A DNA stretch of 64,000 nucleotides. Source: Megaustenia siamemsis (Eukaryota > Mollusca > Gastropoda > Stylommatophora > Ariophantidae). The notes under the pieces are model-generated. The model had not been told where the DNA came from. It searched no databases and was given only the letters and a program-made list of their open reading frames with translations. Both the position numbers and the translations under genes were made by a program. This document shows positions 33,194 to 44,447 of the stretch, piece after piece. Every line of letters starts with the position of its first letter. The first letter of the stretch is position 1. Location of the stretch: contig JAVIAB010000051.1 in assembly GCA_032433765.1 (NCBI GenBank), positions 49,269,986 to 49,333,985 of the forward strand. The letters run 5' to 3'.

Positions 33194-34567
33194 TTGGACA
33201 TGTTACGGGTAAATACATTCAATGTTACCTTCACGAGAGAATTCTGTGTGCAGTGAATTACAACTATCACTTTGTCGTATTCTGACGCTGTGACGAAATA
33301 AGAAGTTGGATTGTCGCGGCGAAAGAGTCATTGTATCAGATTCCGCAATACAAATTCAGTCAAACATCAACGCGAAGTACACCATAGTAATAGATCACGA
33401 GAAGAGCAGAACAGGGAAACGTGTTAAGTACATCCAATTAAACATTGTATATCCAATACGTACATGGTTGATGCGTGGTCAGCGGTTGTATACATTGATG
33501 TGTACCTTGTACGTTAACAAGTCAACAAGCCACCAGGCACGCAAACAATCAAAACAATGAAGAAAACAAATAAGTCACGAACCCGCTCAAGGTCAAGCGC
33601 TCGCACAAAACGAGGCTCAAACACAATGATGTTCGTGTACATACCCCTTCGTGTACAGCACCACCTAAATAAAAAGCAGAATAGCTCAGGCCAATATAGC
33701 ATTTCAGAAAATGAAAAACGTCTTATGCAATAAATCTATGTCAATAGAAGTGAGAAAGAGAGTTCACCAGTGCTATATAGAAACAATTCTGACCTATGGA
33801 AACGAACCATGGAACAACAAATGAAAATACTATTAAAGGCCACAGAGATGGGGTTTCTCAGAAGAATGTTGACAGTTTTCTGAACAGCTAAAAAGACCAA
33901 CGAGGAAATTTTCAAAGAGGCCAATACAAAAAAGGGAGCTCCTAAGAAACATCAGAAAGAAAGAAACAACATTTTTCGGGCACATCATGAGAAGAGGAAA
34001 GTTAGAGTATTGGGTTACAACTGTCAAAATACAGGTAAACAGAGGAGACATCGCGGACGACAAAGAGAGAAAATACTAGATCGCTTGGTGTCAAGGCATG
34101 GAAAACAGTCAACAACAAAATGTATGCGGTGCACGGTAGATAGAAGATTGTGGAAGGAAATGATCGCCTACATTACCGGTATGGCACAAGATAATGATTA
34201 ACCCTAAAAGCATGGTAAAGATAATCATCTAATAAAACAGTCAAGGTGGGTCTACCGGATCCCAAGCGTAATAAGTCGCCGTGTGCTACACCAGTGTATA
34301 TTTGCAGCTGTTTGTTCCAGGTGCATATTTGATATTATCTGTTACATTCATTTATGACAGCCAGTAATATATGTGTGCTTTTATGGCTATACGTGTGCAG
34401 TTCACACAGAGGCGGGAATTATTGATTGATTTCGGATTGAGACAGGAGCCAAACAGGGATGCATACTATCACCGTTGTTACTTTGGAATTACTGTTGATT
34501 ACTTAATGGATAAACATTGCAACGGCAATAATAATAATGGTACGACAAGATTTACCTGCAAATCCTC

Positions 34568-34852
34568 GGTAGCTTAGTTGGGAAAACCACCCGACTGGGC
34601 TACCGACGTTCGGACAACCCGGGTTCGATTTCCGCTGGAAGCAGTGTGAGTTGTACTCGTGGTTGGAAAAAAAATACCCCCTCGGTCGACCCAGCCACTG
34701 GCGGAAATGGCTACTAGGGTAGTACTCTGGGAAGGTGAGGAATGCCGCCTTGCACCGTGAGTTTCGATGTTTGAAGCGACACAATACATAAGTCTCCAAA
34801 CACTTCTGGATAGGCGGCCGAGTAAATATGGGTGAAAACTCGCGCCAGTGCG
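34568..34852 (+). mobile_element. SINE-II copy, 3' end missing
   Basis: The head has A box tagcttagttgggaaaacca and B box cgggttcgatttccgctgg. The body runs to 'gggtgaaaactcgcg', but the final 'ccggttcaagtctcat' tail present in the other two copies is absent. The sequence switches directly to LINE F. SINEs are normally 5'- rather than 3'-truncated, so a later rearrangement or insertion removed the end. Confidence 0.85.
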
Positions 34853-34853
34853 T

Positions 34854-36548
34854 AGCGAAGTATGATGACTTGATCCCTCCTTGATAGTTGGTGGTATCCA
34901 TCACTCTCGTTATGCTTTGGGTGTTCTCGTTTCCATTTTTCATGGAACTGACCTTTGAGGATGGATTTGGCTTCATCATAACTGAGCGGATGGTTCTCTT
35001 GTGGTAATCTCCCTCCCTCTTTAGCTAATTTGTCTGCGGGTTCGTTCCCGTGTGATGGTAAGCACTGAATGACTACTCTCTGGAAGTTATTGCATAGTTG
35101 GTCCAGGATTGTTCTCAAGTCATCTAGTTCATCTTGGGGCTTTCTAAAGCTGATAGTACTGACAGTGCATCAGTCAGAATCACCAATTTATTGTGCATGT
35201 TATTTTTGTGTTGAGTAGCCAGTGTTGCAGCATCTATGATGACCTCAGTTTCTGCTTTAAAGTTTTTTTGAGAATTTCCCAGTAGCTATTGACTTGGTAA
35301 TCTCGTCCTGATTATTCAGCGTCAAGAACACACCTCCCCCTCCATTTCTGGTGGCATTTGTAGCAGAGCCATATGCATATATGTGGGACCAAGAGTCCTG
35401 TGGGTATGTATCGTGTATGTGTTTTTCTGCTATGTGTTTTCTTTCTGTGTCTGATTGGGTGCCTTTTTCATGATTCCTGTTATATTTTCTTTAAGTTCTG
35501 GTATTTTATGTTTTCCATGAGGAGACATATCAGATGGGCCCAAGGGTTTCGATATTGTTTGGGAAAGTACTGGGTCTCCAGTAGTTAGTTCATTGGCAAT
35601 TGCAGCGAAGTTGCTCCTCTTTAGTCATACAATTCCGGAACCAGTTATTCTTTGGTGCATGGGGTGGCTAAGGAGCCTTCTACATTTCTCCGCTTGTTGC
35701 AATACTTTAGTGACCCGTCTGACATCTAAGAGTTGTAAACCTGTTACTGTTTCTAGAGTCTTGATAGGTGTAGATTTCATAGCACCAGTGATGATACGGG
35801 CAGCTTGGTTCTGTGTTCTGTTAATTTTGCTAAGGTGTGATTTGGAAGCCATAACCCAGGCTGTGACTCCATACTCTAGAACTGGTTTGACTCTTCCTAC
35901 GTATAGTCTTTTCAAAATATTGCTGTCTGCTCCCCAGTCCGTTCCTGCCAATTTATTCATAATATTAGTTCGTTTTCTGGGCTTTTTTTTCTTGCTCTGT
36001 CTATCTGATTTTTCCAAGTCATTCTGCGATTCACGGTTACGCCAAGATATGTTGGGTTTTGGTCAATAGGGAGTATATGGTCTTTTAACTTCAAGTTTGC
36101 AGAGAGTGTGTTTCTTGATATGCTGAAAATTGTATATGTAGTTTTTTTTTCGTTAATTGGTAAGAACCAGGTGTTCGTCCATTTTTCAAGCTCACCTAGG
36201 GCATCTTGCATCCTGGATCCAGCCACCGACATACTTTCCTCGCGAGTCCATAACGCCAGATCATCTGCGTTTATTGCTGAGTGTATTATGGGTGGAATGT
36301 CCATTACGATGTCATTTATGAAAACTAATAAAAAGAGTGTTGGGGACAAGACTCCGCCTTGTGGGACATCTTGTTCGATTGTGACCTTCTTACTTAGTTG
36401 ACCTTGTACTCTGGCCGTTCTATCCTGAAGGTATTGAGAGATCCAATTGAATAAACGACCCTGGATGCCAAGTCTAAAAAGCTTGTTCTTTAAATCCTCT
36501 CGGCAAACCCCATCAAAAGCCTTCTCCCAGTCGACCCACACTGCCAGT
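34854..36548 (-). mobile_element. LINE family F (I/jockey-like with RNase H), RT C-terminal half
   Basis: On the minus strand the RT begins at VWVDWEKAFDGVCREDLKN (motif A), continues with VPQGGVLSPTLFLLVFIND (motif B) and NADDLALWTREE (motif C, Asp pair kept), then QNPTYLGVTVNRRMTWKNQI and the thumb 'LKRLYVGRVKPVLEYGVTAW', 'NQAARIITGAMKSTPIKTLE'. After a frame change the RNase H half includes VIQCLPSHGNEPADKLAKEG and ends in RDQVIILRYAL. The RNase H start is decayed at 35120-35390. The element is 5'-truncated at about 36548. It belongs to the group with ORF2 = EN-RT-RNase H, unlike the RTE families here. Confidence 0.88.
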
Positions 36549-36879
36549 GATTTTGATTAGGGGACCTTCCTCCTACCAGCAACTGAAATGAGAGCGGTCA
36601 GCAGCTCACAGAAGACTTCGAGCATTAGGATTAGCTAACAGAGGTGATCAAGACCTTACTCAGGCTCCCAATAGTATTCCTGGAAATATACCAGTCTGAC
36701 CTAACGAGTAGGGATTGATAAAAGACGGCAACGCGGTACTAACAAATGTCGTGCTGAAGTCAAATATATTGGACCGAAAGGAGCAGATTTCACAGCTCTG
36801 CTGTAAATCACAAATCAACAAAACAAGGAATAGTCTTTCGGTGATCGCAGATGACGAACTTGGCAACTAAGTACAAGTG
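36549..36879. other. No recognisable feature
   Basis: Less AT-rich than average, but with no supported exon and no repeat match. Confidence 0.45.
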
Positions 36880-37048
36880 ATCTGGTTCGTTTTCGATCGA
36901 CCGCTCCTACGTTCACTCGGCCACAATTACCAGATTTTTCTGGCGAAAGTATGTTTCTGGTGTAATAGCGACCATACCACCCACAAAACATAATTGAGAA
37001 ACGTAAACATAAGTATCATATTCCCCACATGGAGGGAACCTTATAAAA
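36880..37048 (+). mobile_element. SINE-I fragment lacking the A box
   Basis: The B-box region (ctggttcgttttcgatcgac) is followed by the SINE-I body 'ccagatttttctggcgaaag' ... 'gcgaccataccacccacaaa' ... 'catattccccacatgg'. It is diverged and 5'-truncated. Confidence 0.65.
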
Positions 37049-37456
37049 AAAAGCTCTCATAAATGAGAAAACACATAAAGATGCAGAACTTGACCGGACG
37101 ATAACACTTCTGTCCGGTTGACAGTATTAATTGATATGAGGGTGAAGGTGATGAAGAGGTGCAATTTTAAAAGTGACTTTCACTCGTGTTTGGGGGGCAG
37201 TTGCGGTTTAATATAACCTGGAAAACGTAGTCTGAGGTTGAACGGATCGTGTCTCGCCAAAAAGTAGACAAAATCTCCAAGATGATTAATTGATGAAGAT
37301 TTTGGGAGCGTTTTATGAATTTAAGATTTTTAAAGATTTCAGACCTTAAGAAAGGCATTAGGAATTGATACAACCACAAACTTATAGAGAACATATGGAG
37401 TAACAATTTTACTGCTGTGCTGCCAAGGTCAATGACTATCTTGTACGATATTTTCA

Positions 37457-37704
37457 AGACGATAATTGAAGTTTTCTACTGGAAGCACAGTGATCCACAT
37501 TTGTGTCCTATTGATTTCAGTAGCTCTGCACTTGTTTCACGAAGGAAGAGGTACAGGTTATGTACACGAAATGTGGCCAAAGACGATAATTGAAGTTTTC
37601 TACTGGAAGCACAGTAATCCACATTTGTGTCCTATTGATTTCAGTAGCTCTGCACTTGTTTCACGAAGAAAGAGGTACAGGTTATGTACACGAAATGTGG
37701 CCAA
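37457..37704. repeat. 124-bp tandem duplication (2 units)
   Basis: Two nearly identical 124-base units start with agacgataattgaagttttc at 37457 and 37581. They differ at only a few positions (gtgatcc/gtaatcc, ggaagagg/gaaagagg), which indicates a recent duplication. Confidence 0.93.
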
Positions 37705-38057
37705 ATCACATGAGTTCTTGGTATTCAGATAATGTAACTGCAGATAATAAAGTGTCAATGTATACCTGTACTTCATGATATGGAAACGAATTGACTTTGG
37801 CTGACGAACTAGCCATAATTACGCGAACCTCCTACCATTTGCCGAAAGTAGACAGGATTCACCCTTGAAATGGGCACACCGCTTCAGTAGCATATACACG
37901 AAGTGTGTAGTGAGTTTTCAATTTCCTCGACGGTAGAAGTGAAAGCAATACAACAAGGAGGATCACGTGTCATATATTTAAAAAGTTAGCCGACGTTGAG
38001 AGTCTATAATCTACTTGGTTGTGAGCATAAATAAACGTGTCATTTTTAATATATAAT

Positions 38058-38827
38058 GTTTGCAGAGCTGTGTTTAAGCGTAGGCAAAATTTAACATATG
38101 TTGTTTGTAGAACTGTGTTTAAGCGTAGGCAACATTTAACATATGTTGTTTGTAGAACTGTGTTTAAGCGTAGGCAACATTTAACATATGTTGTTTGCAG
38201 AACTGTGTTTAAGCGTAGGCAACATTTAACATATGTTGTTTGTAGAACCGTGTTTAAGCGTAGGCAACATTTAACATATGTTGTTTGTAGAACCGTGTTT
38301 AAGCGTAGGCAAAATTTAAGATATGTTGTTTGCAGAACTGTGTTTAAGCGTAAGCAACATTTAACATATGTTGTTTGTAGAACCGTGTTTAAGCGTAGGC
38401 AACATTTAACATATGTTGTTTGTAGAACCGTGTTTAAGCGTAAAGCAACATTTAACATATGTTGTTTGTAGAACCGTGTTTAAGCGTAAAGCAACATTTA
38501 ACATATGTTGTTTGTAGAACCGTGTTTAAGCGTAAAGCAACATTTAACATATGTTGTTTGTAGAACCGTGTTTAAGCGTAAAGCAACATTTAACATATGT
38601 TGTTTGTAGAACCGTGTTTAAGCGTAAAGCAACATTTAACATATGTTGTTTGTAGAACCGTGTTTAAGCGTAGGCAACATTTAACATATGTTGTTTGTAG
38701 AACCGTGTTTAAGCGTAGGCAAAATTTAACATATGTTGTTTGTTGAACCGTGTTTAAGCGTAAGCAAAATTTAACATATGTTGTTTGTAGAACCGTGTTT
38801 AAGCGTAGGCAAAATTTTACATATGTT
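38058..38827. repeat. 45/46-bp minisatellite, 17 units
   Basis: There are seventeen head-to-tail units (gtttgtagaaccgtgtttaa..aacatatgtt): twelve of 45 bases and five consecutive ones of 46 bases (units 9-13, 'taaagcaac' for 'taggcaac'). The sum, 770 bases, fits exactly. The 45-base period keeps frames open on both strands (LRLNTVLQTTYVKCC repeated on the minus strand), which is an artefact of periodicity. Each unit contains the palindrome aacatatgtt. Confidence 0.95.
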
Positions 38828-40016
38828 AGCATGACTGTGTTTAAACATAGATAGGCGACGACTGTGGACATGGCAAAGTCCATATAACAAAGTGCGCAGT
38901 CAAATCGATTTTATACTGGTAGAGAGAAGATTCAGGAATGGCTTAACATCTTTTAAAACATGGCCAGGAATAGAATGCAATAGTGACCCTGTACAAGTAT
39001 TGAGAAAATGAGAATAAAACTGAAGAAGTCACTGAAATTCCCTAAAAAAATATGAAATTACAGTTCGATATGCTTAGAGTAGATAGACAAATGAGTGATA
39101 AAAACATGATAGTACAAAATAGATATAATGCCATCGAAAATATACTGAGCATTGTGGAGCAGTGGGAAATGCCCCAACAATCGATTCCAATAACATCAAA
39201 AGAGGTCATACCAGTGACTAAAAGAGTCAAAAGGAAGAAATGAATGACAGAAATAAATACTAGAACTGATGGACAAAAACGAAAACATAAGAAAGAATAA
39301 CTGACATACAAACGACTGCACAAGGAAATCCTAAAGAATTGTAGAGAAGAAAGGGAAGATGGTTAAAGTTGAAATGTGAAGAATCCCAAAGAAGTCAGGC
39401 ACCACTGATTGCGAAGACCATCGCACTATTAGTCTCATGAGCCATATGACCAAAATATTACTAAGAATCATCATTCTAACATGTAAGAAACAAAATGAAA
39501 CCAAAATAAGTGAGTTCTAAACAGTTCCAATTTATAAAACAAGGAGTCAGACAAGGCTGTGTTCTGTCGCTGGATTTGTTCTCACTTTACAGTAAAAATA
39601 TTAAGAGATCAATATTAGACAAGAAAGGAATTGAAGTCAACAATCACAACATAAACAATATGTGATAAGCAGATGACACAGTCTTAATAGCAGAGACGGA
39701 GAATGAATTACAAGAAATTATAGATATAATAGTGAAAGAAAACAAGAAAAGTCTTAGTCTGAATATTATGAAAACAGAAGTAATGGTCATATTGAAGAAA
39801 CAATCAAAACCATCATGCAGCATACAAACAAATGGAACAAATCTGAAAACAAGTTCAAAGCATCAATTACTTGGGCACAATAATAACCTCACATGGAAAA
39901 TACACCACAGAAATAAAAAGTAGAATAGCTCATGCCAATATAGCATTTCAGAAAATGGAAAATGTCTTGTGCAACAAGTCCATATCAATAGAAGTGAGAA
40001 AGATTTCAGTGGTGAT

Positions 40017-40656
40017 TTTTGGTTATGGAAGGCCCCGGTATCACTGCAAACGAATTAAAATCCATAATTGCTCAACTGCTCGTGCCAGCGTAATCATCCG
40101 AATTAATATCTCATCTCCCAAACAAAGAAAGGTAACTGTAGTCCCCATCGTAGCAGTCTTAGCACACGCCAAAAGATATTATGGCGAAACTGCGCAGAAA
40201 GTGAACACAGCCAATTGTTCCCTGTCATACGATATCATCATTCATCGTAAACAATTGGAATATGGAAACATGATCAAAACGGATGAGACAGACAGCTCAC
40301 GGTGTGCACAGAGCACTTAACTCAGTAGCTCCTGCAACAAGCCGGACTTGGAATATGAGGAAACTGCAACAAGGAACACTTTTCACGCATAGCCTTCAAT
40401 GGTTCCTGCCGCCTATCCACCATATATCGGAAGTTCACGTCCACCTGAAAATGACGATCGTCATATTTTTTTTTATGCATAGCGCTTGATTATGTTAGGC
40501 GCCATCGTTGTTGACTCTAATTCCGAACATATAAACACACAGTTAGTCGTCAGATTATCCCTGTCGCACATCAAACCGTAAGATTAGCGTATGGCCGGTC
40601 TAGGGATTTAGGATGAGCCATTACGATGACGTAGTACACACAACAAGTGTGATATA
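40017..40656. mobile_element. Element Y, unclassified 640-bp insertion with 12-bp TSD
   Basis: This unit interrupts LINE A2. The imperfect 12-base repeat ttcagWggtgat (W = T or A) is at 40005-40016 and 40657-40668. About 340 bases (40019-40360) recur at 51400-51737 with high identity. Y is less AT-rich than its surroundings, has no long terminal inverted repeats and shows no tRNA boxes. One frame is open from 40008 to 40320 (VVPIVAVLAHAKRYYGETAQ), but the second copy has a stop in this frame, so coding is unproven. A short T-run at 40016-40020 could be the complement of a minus-strand A tail. Confidence 0.6.
40451..40464. repeat. Perfect 14-bp palindrome in element Y
   Basis: atgacgatcgtcat is self-complementary over all 14 bases. 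It sits just before a T-run. It may be a dimeric factor site or chance. Confidence 0.6.
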
Positions 40657-41095
40657 TTCAGAGGTGATATATAGTGCCAATTTTCATCCAATGGAAGTGA
40701 ATCATGGACAGTTGACCAAAAAAATGAAAAGAGGATTAGAGGTCACAGAGATGGGATTTCTAAGAAGAGTGTTGAGAGTTCCCAGGAAAGCAAAAAAGTC
40801 CAACGAGGAAATTCTCAAAGAGGCCAACACAAAAAGGGAGCTCCTAAGAAACATCAGAAAGAAAAAATCAAACTTTTTCTAATACACCATGAGAAGAGGA
40901 AAGTTGGAGTACTTGGTCACAACTGGCAAAATAGAGGGAAGAGAGATCACGGATGACAAAGAGGAAAGATACTGGATGGTTTGGTGTCATGGCATGGAAA
41001 ACAGTCAACAACAGAATTGATTAAATGTAATGTGGATAGAGAATTGTGGTAGGACAAGATCACTTACACCAACCGGTGTGGCACATGATGCTGAT

Positions 41096-42010
41096 GATAT
41101 ATGAAATAAATAAATATAAAATTAAACACAATAAAGACAAGATAATTCTGAAGAACTTTGGATATTTAATATTTAAATATGCCTTTAATGAAATAAACAT
41201 GCATGAGTATTCCTTACTTTACCTTGAGAAAAGATCTTAATTTATGTTAGAAGTATTAACATTATAAGTCATGATGTTGCATTGAATGAAATATAACAAT
41301 ACTGTAATTCAGTAACTCAGAACTGAAAGTGCAATTATATTAATGAAGTAACACTATATGAACTTTGAAAAATTATGTTACAGGCACTTTAAAATTTATA
41401 TTATGCTGTTTAATTGGAGCTCCTAAGTATTTGCTCTCATACACATGCATATATGTACATTCATACTCAAGCATACTATTAGCCATTTATATAAATAAAA
41501 GCATAACAGAGGAGCTCAGAGATTTGTTAACTTAAACCATATCACTTCTAATGCACTATAAGATGTTTTTATCAAGCTCAAGCAGAAATGATAAAAACAA
41601 CATAATGTTAGAATCAAAGAAGCAAATTTCCTTGGGGTGTACCTCTCGTCACACCATAACAGAGACATATTTATCATTTGTGTCTGTTGCCCGCTGATCA
41701 TCACTAATATTGTTTCTTTAAATTTTGGATGCCTGTATTGAGTTAGTACTATGAAAGAGAAAGATGTGCTCCACTGCAACTACCAGCACAAACACTCTTC
41801 AGTACCTGATGAAATGGATTAACAACTTTGAGGCTACAACATATGTAATGAAATCACTTCTGCTAACCAATTAAAAGTTAAACATTAATTTTCAGTTGCA
41901 AAAATTCCCAAATTGAATATGATCTGTCCATAAATGAAAATGAGAAAGAAAAAAAAAAGCAAGAAATTATTTTCAGTGTGTACCTTATTTTGGTCTGTTA
42001 GCAAAAGTTT
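41096..42010. other. No gene seen
   Basis: AT-rich stretch between LINE A2 and the 38/41-bp array. No exon or known repeat family recognised. Confidence 0.5.
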
Positions 42011-43379
42011 TAGTAAACTTTTAAACAGACACTGTGGCACTGATCTACATTTAAACTTTTAAACAGACACTGTGGCATTGATCTACATTTAAACTTTTAA
42101 ACAGATACTGTGGCACTGATCTACATTTAGTAAACTTTTAAACAAACACTGTGGCACTGATCCACATTTAAACTTTTAAACAGACACTGTGGCACTGTTC
42201 TACATTTAAACTTTTAAACAGACACTGTGGCACTGTTCTACATTTAAACTTTTAAACAGACACTGTGGCACTGTTCTACATTTAAACTTTTAAACAGACA
42301 CTGTGGCACTGATCCACATTTAAACTTTTAAACAGACACTGTGGCACTGATCTACATTTAAACTTTTAAACAGACACTGTGGCATTGATCTACATTTAGT
42401 AAACTTTTAAACAGATACTGTGGCACTTATCTATATTTAGTAAACTTTTAAACAGACACTGTGGCACTGATCTACATTTAAACTTTTAAACAGACACTGT
42501 GGCACTGATCTACATTTAAACTTTTAAACAGACACTGTGGCACTGATCTACATTTAAACTTTTAAACAGACACTGTGGCACTGATCTACATTTAAACTTT
42601 TAAACAGACACTGTGGCACTGATCTACATTTAGTAAACTTTTAAACAGACACTGTGGCACTGATCTACATTTAAACTTTTAAACAGATACTGTGGCACGA
42701 TCTACATTTAAACTTTTAAACAGACACTGTGGCACTGATCTACATTTAAACTTTTAAACAGACACTGTGGCACTGATCTACATTTAGTAAACTTTTAAAC
42801 AGACACTGTGGCACTGATCTACATTTAAACTTTTAAACAGATACTGTGGCACGATCTACATTTAAACTTTTAAACAGACACTGTGGCACTGATCTACATT
42901 TAAACTTTTAAACAGATACTGTGGCACGATCTACATTTAAACTTTTAAACAGACACTGTGGCACTGATCTACATTTAAACTTTTAAACACACACTGTGGC
43001 ACTGATCTACATTTAAACTTTTAAATAGACACTGTGGCACTGATCTACATTTAGTAAACTTTTAAACAGACACTGTGGCACTGATCTACATTTAAACTTT
43101 TAAACAGACACTGTGGCACTGATCTACATTTAGTAAATTTTTAAACAGACACTGTGGTACTGATCTACATTTAGTAAACTTTTAAACAGACACTGTGGCA
43201 CTGATCTACATTTAGTAAACTTTTAAACAGACACTGTGGCACTGATCTACATTTAGTAAACTTTTAAACAGACACTGTGGCACTGATCTACATTTAGTAA
43301 ACTTTTAAACAGACACTGTGGCACTGATCTACATTTAGTAAACTTTTAAACAGACACTATGGCATTGATCTAGATTTTA
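42011..43379. repeat. 38/41-bp minisatellite, 35 units
   Basis: There are thirty-five units of aaacttttaaacagacactg then tggcactgatctacattt (38 bases), or the same with an extra agt before aaac (41 bases). The last units are nearly all the 41-base form. A 37-base variant (gatactgtggcacgatc) occurs three times at about 42686, 42840 and 42915. Variants such as 'actgttc' cluster at 42190-42290, showing local homogenisation. Confidence 0.95.
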
Positions 43380-43681
43380 GTCAGTTTTTTTCAATTCACA
43401 CTATGACACTGACACCACAGGCAAAATGACTGATGAACATCTGCTACAATCATGCCCATATGATAAATATAATGTTAAGTTATATACATAATGAACAAAG
43501 TAGGTTCTCGTGGCCGTCGCCAGTACCATAATGAGGAAACATTGTATGGAGATTTCACCAGCCTTGAACTGACAAATGTTTTTTTTAAACTGATTAATTT
43601 TGATGTCTAGATGTGTAAACAGCAGAAGAAGAAAATGACACTGTGGTAAAATGGCACTTATAACAGAAGTAGTATCTTAAA

Positions 43682-44020
43682 TTACATAAGAATGTTGAGA
43701 GTACCATGGACAGCTAAGAAGAGTAATGAAGATGTTCTGAGAGAGGTCAAAGCAAAAAGAGAGCTACTTTCCAATATTAGGAAGAAATAATAATCATTTT
43801 TTGGCCATGTAATGAGAAGAAAACAACTGGAATATATTGTAACAACTGGAAAAATTGAGGGACAAAGAGATAGAGGGAAGCAAAGAAAAAAAATAACAGA
43901 CAGCTTAAGAAAATGGCTTGGCAGGAGGTCAACAACAGAAATGATAAATAGCTGCCGAGATCGAAAGTTGTGGAGAGACATTATCACCTACGCCAGCAGG
44001 CCCGGTACTTGATGATGATG
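43682..44020 (+). mobile_element. LINE family A1, 339-bp 3' fragment with 11-bp TSD
   Basis: The fragment encodes RMLRVPWTAKKSNEDVLREV, a frameshift, then MRRKQLEYIVTTGKIEGQRD and SLRKWLGRRSTTEMINSC, followed by ggcccggtacttgatgatga. The repeat agtatcttaaa is at 43671-43681 and 44021-44031. It is closest to the A1 copy at 4178-5466. Confidence 0.93.
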
Positions 44021-44447
44021 AGTATCTTAAAAAAAACTAAGAGAAGTAACATTTCTTAAGAGAAGTAACATTTCTTAGTTTTGTACAACTAGCTTTGTTT
44101 ATCTCCTATTCAGGCTAGAGAAACTGCATTCATTTGATTTTGGGTATGCATTTACATTTAGTTTTTTTTTTTTTCACCAAGATACGAACATTTGTGTTGT
44201 GTGTTTGCTTTGTTTGATTGTATGCCATATTTATAGATTTAGCGAAGGATAGGAACTTCTGATGAATGTGACTGTGGCACCGGCAAAATGAGTGCCTAAA
44301 TCTGCTACAATCATGCTCAACATATAATGAAGAGAGAAAGCTCTTGTGGCCATCACCGGTACTATACTGGGAACAAGCTGTATGAAGATGTCACTAGCCT
44401 TGAGCTAACAAATGCTTGCTTTAAACTTATAACTTAATATTTTTACT

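Larger units (their letters stand above)
29319..33657. mobile_element. Element X, unclassified LTR-like insertion (about 1.55 kb without nested LINEs)
   Basis: X consists of 29319-29954, 30589-31046 and 33205-33657, with LINE B and antisense A2 inserted. It interrupts the A2 copy between 'agatgcac' and 'gcaccac', giving a 4-6-base target repeat (gcacY). That is much shorter than the LINE TSDs and like LTR-element integration. X is less AT-rich than its surroundings, has a TATA-like atatttaag at about 29930, and shows TGT..ACA-type sequence near its ends (tgtctgtg at 29331, tgtaca at 33652-33657). I could not find long terminal inverted repeats or a recognised protein. A solo LTR is the simplest reading. 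Confidence 0.5.
28832..34196 (+). mobile_element. LINE family A2 copy (about 0.9 kb) split by nested insertions
   Basis: Three collinear A2 pieces, 28832-28912 (motif B, VRQ.CVLSP), 29036-29314 ([19 protein letters not shown] to 'YLGPIKTLHGRCT') and 33662-34196 (KSRIAQANIAFQKMKNV to the 3' end), join into one 5'-truncated copy. The first gap holds a 123-bp LINE B fragment and the second holds element X with its own nested LINEs. The TSD attaaccctaa at 28821-28831 and 34197-34207 closes the unit. The ORF is broken by stops and indels. Confidence 0.85.
38860..41095 (+). mobile_element. LINE family A2, decayed copy interrupted by element Y
   Basis: The copy starts in the endonuclease end (LWTWQSPYNKVRSQIDFILV, then RRFRNGLTSFKTWPGI), jumps through partial RT blocks ([54 protein letters not shown]) and reaches 'HANIAFQKMENVLCNKS'. 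It is then interrupted at about 40005 by element Y and resumes at 40657 with 'TEMGFLRRVLRVP', 'KSNEEILKEANTKRELLRN' and the 3' end 'gcacatgatgctgatga'. Internal deletions and stops are frequent. Confidence 0.85.

Noticed and set aside
37970..38883. Long open frames on both strands (LRLNTVLQTTYVKCC and VVCRTVFKRRQHLT repeats) that look like a repeat protein.
   Set aside because: The 45-bp period is a multiple of three, so any stop-free unit stays open on both strands; the frames break at the 46-bp units.
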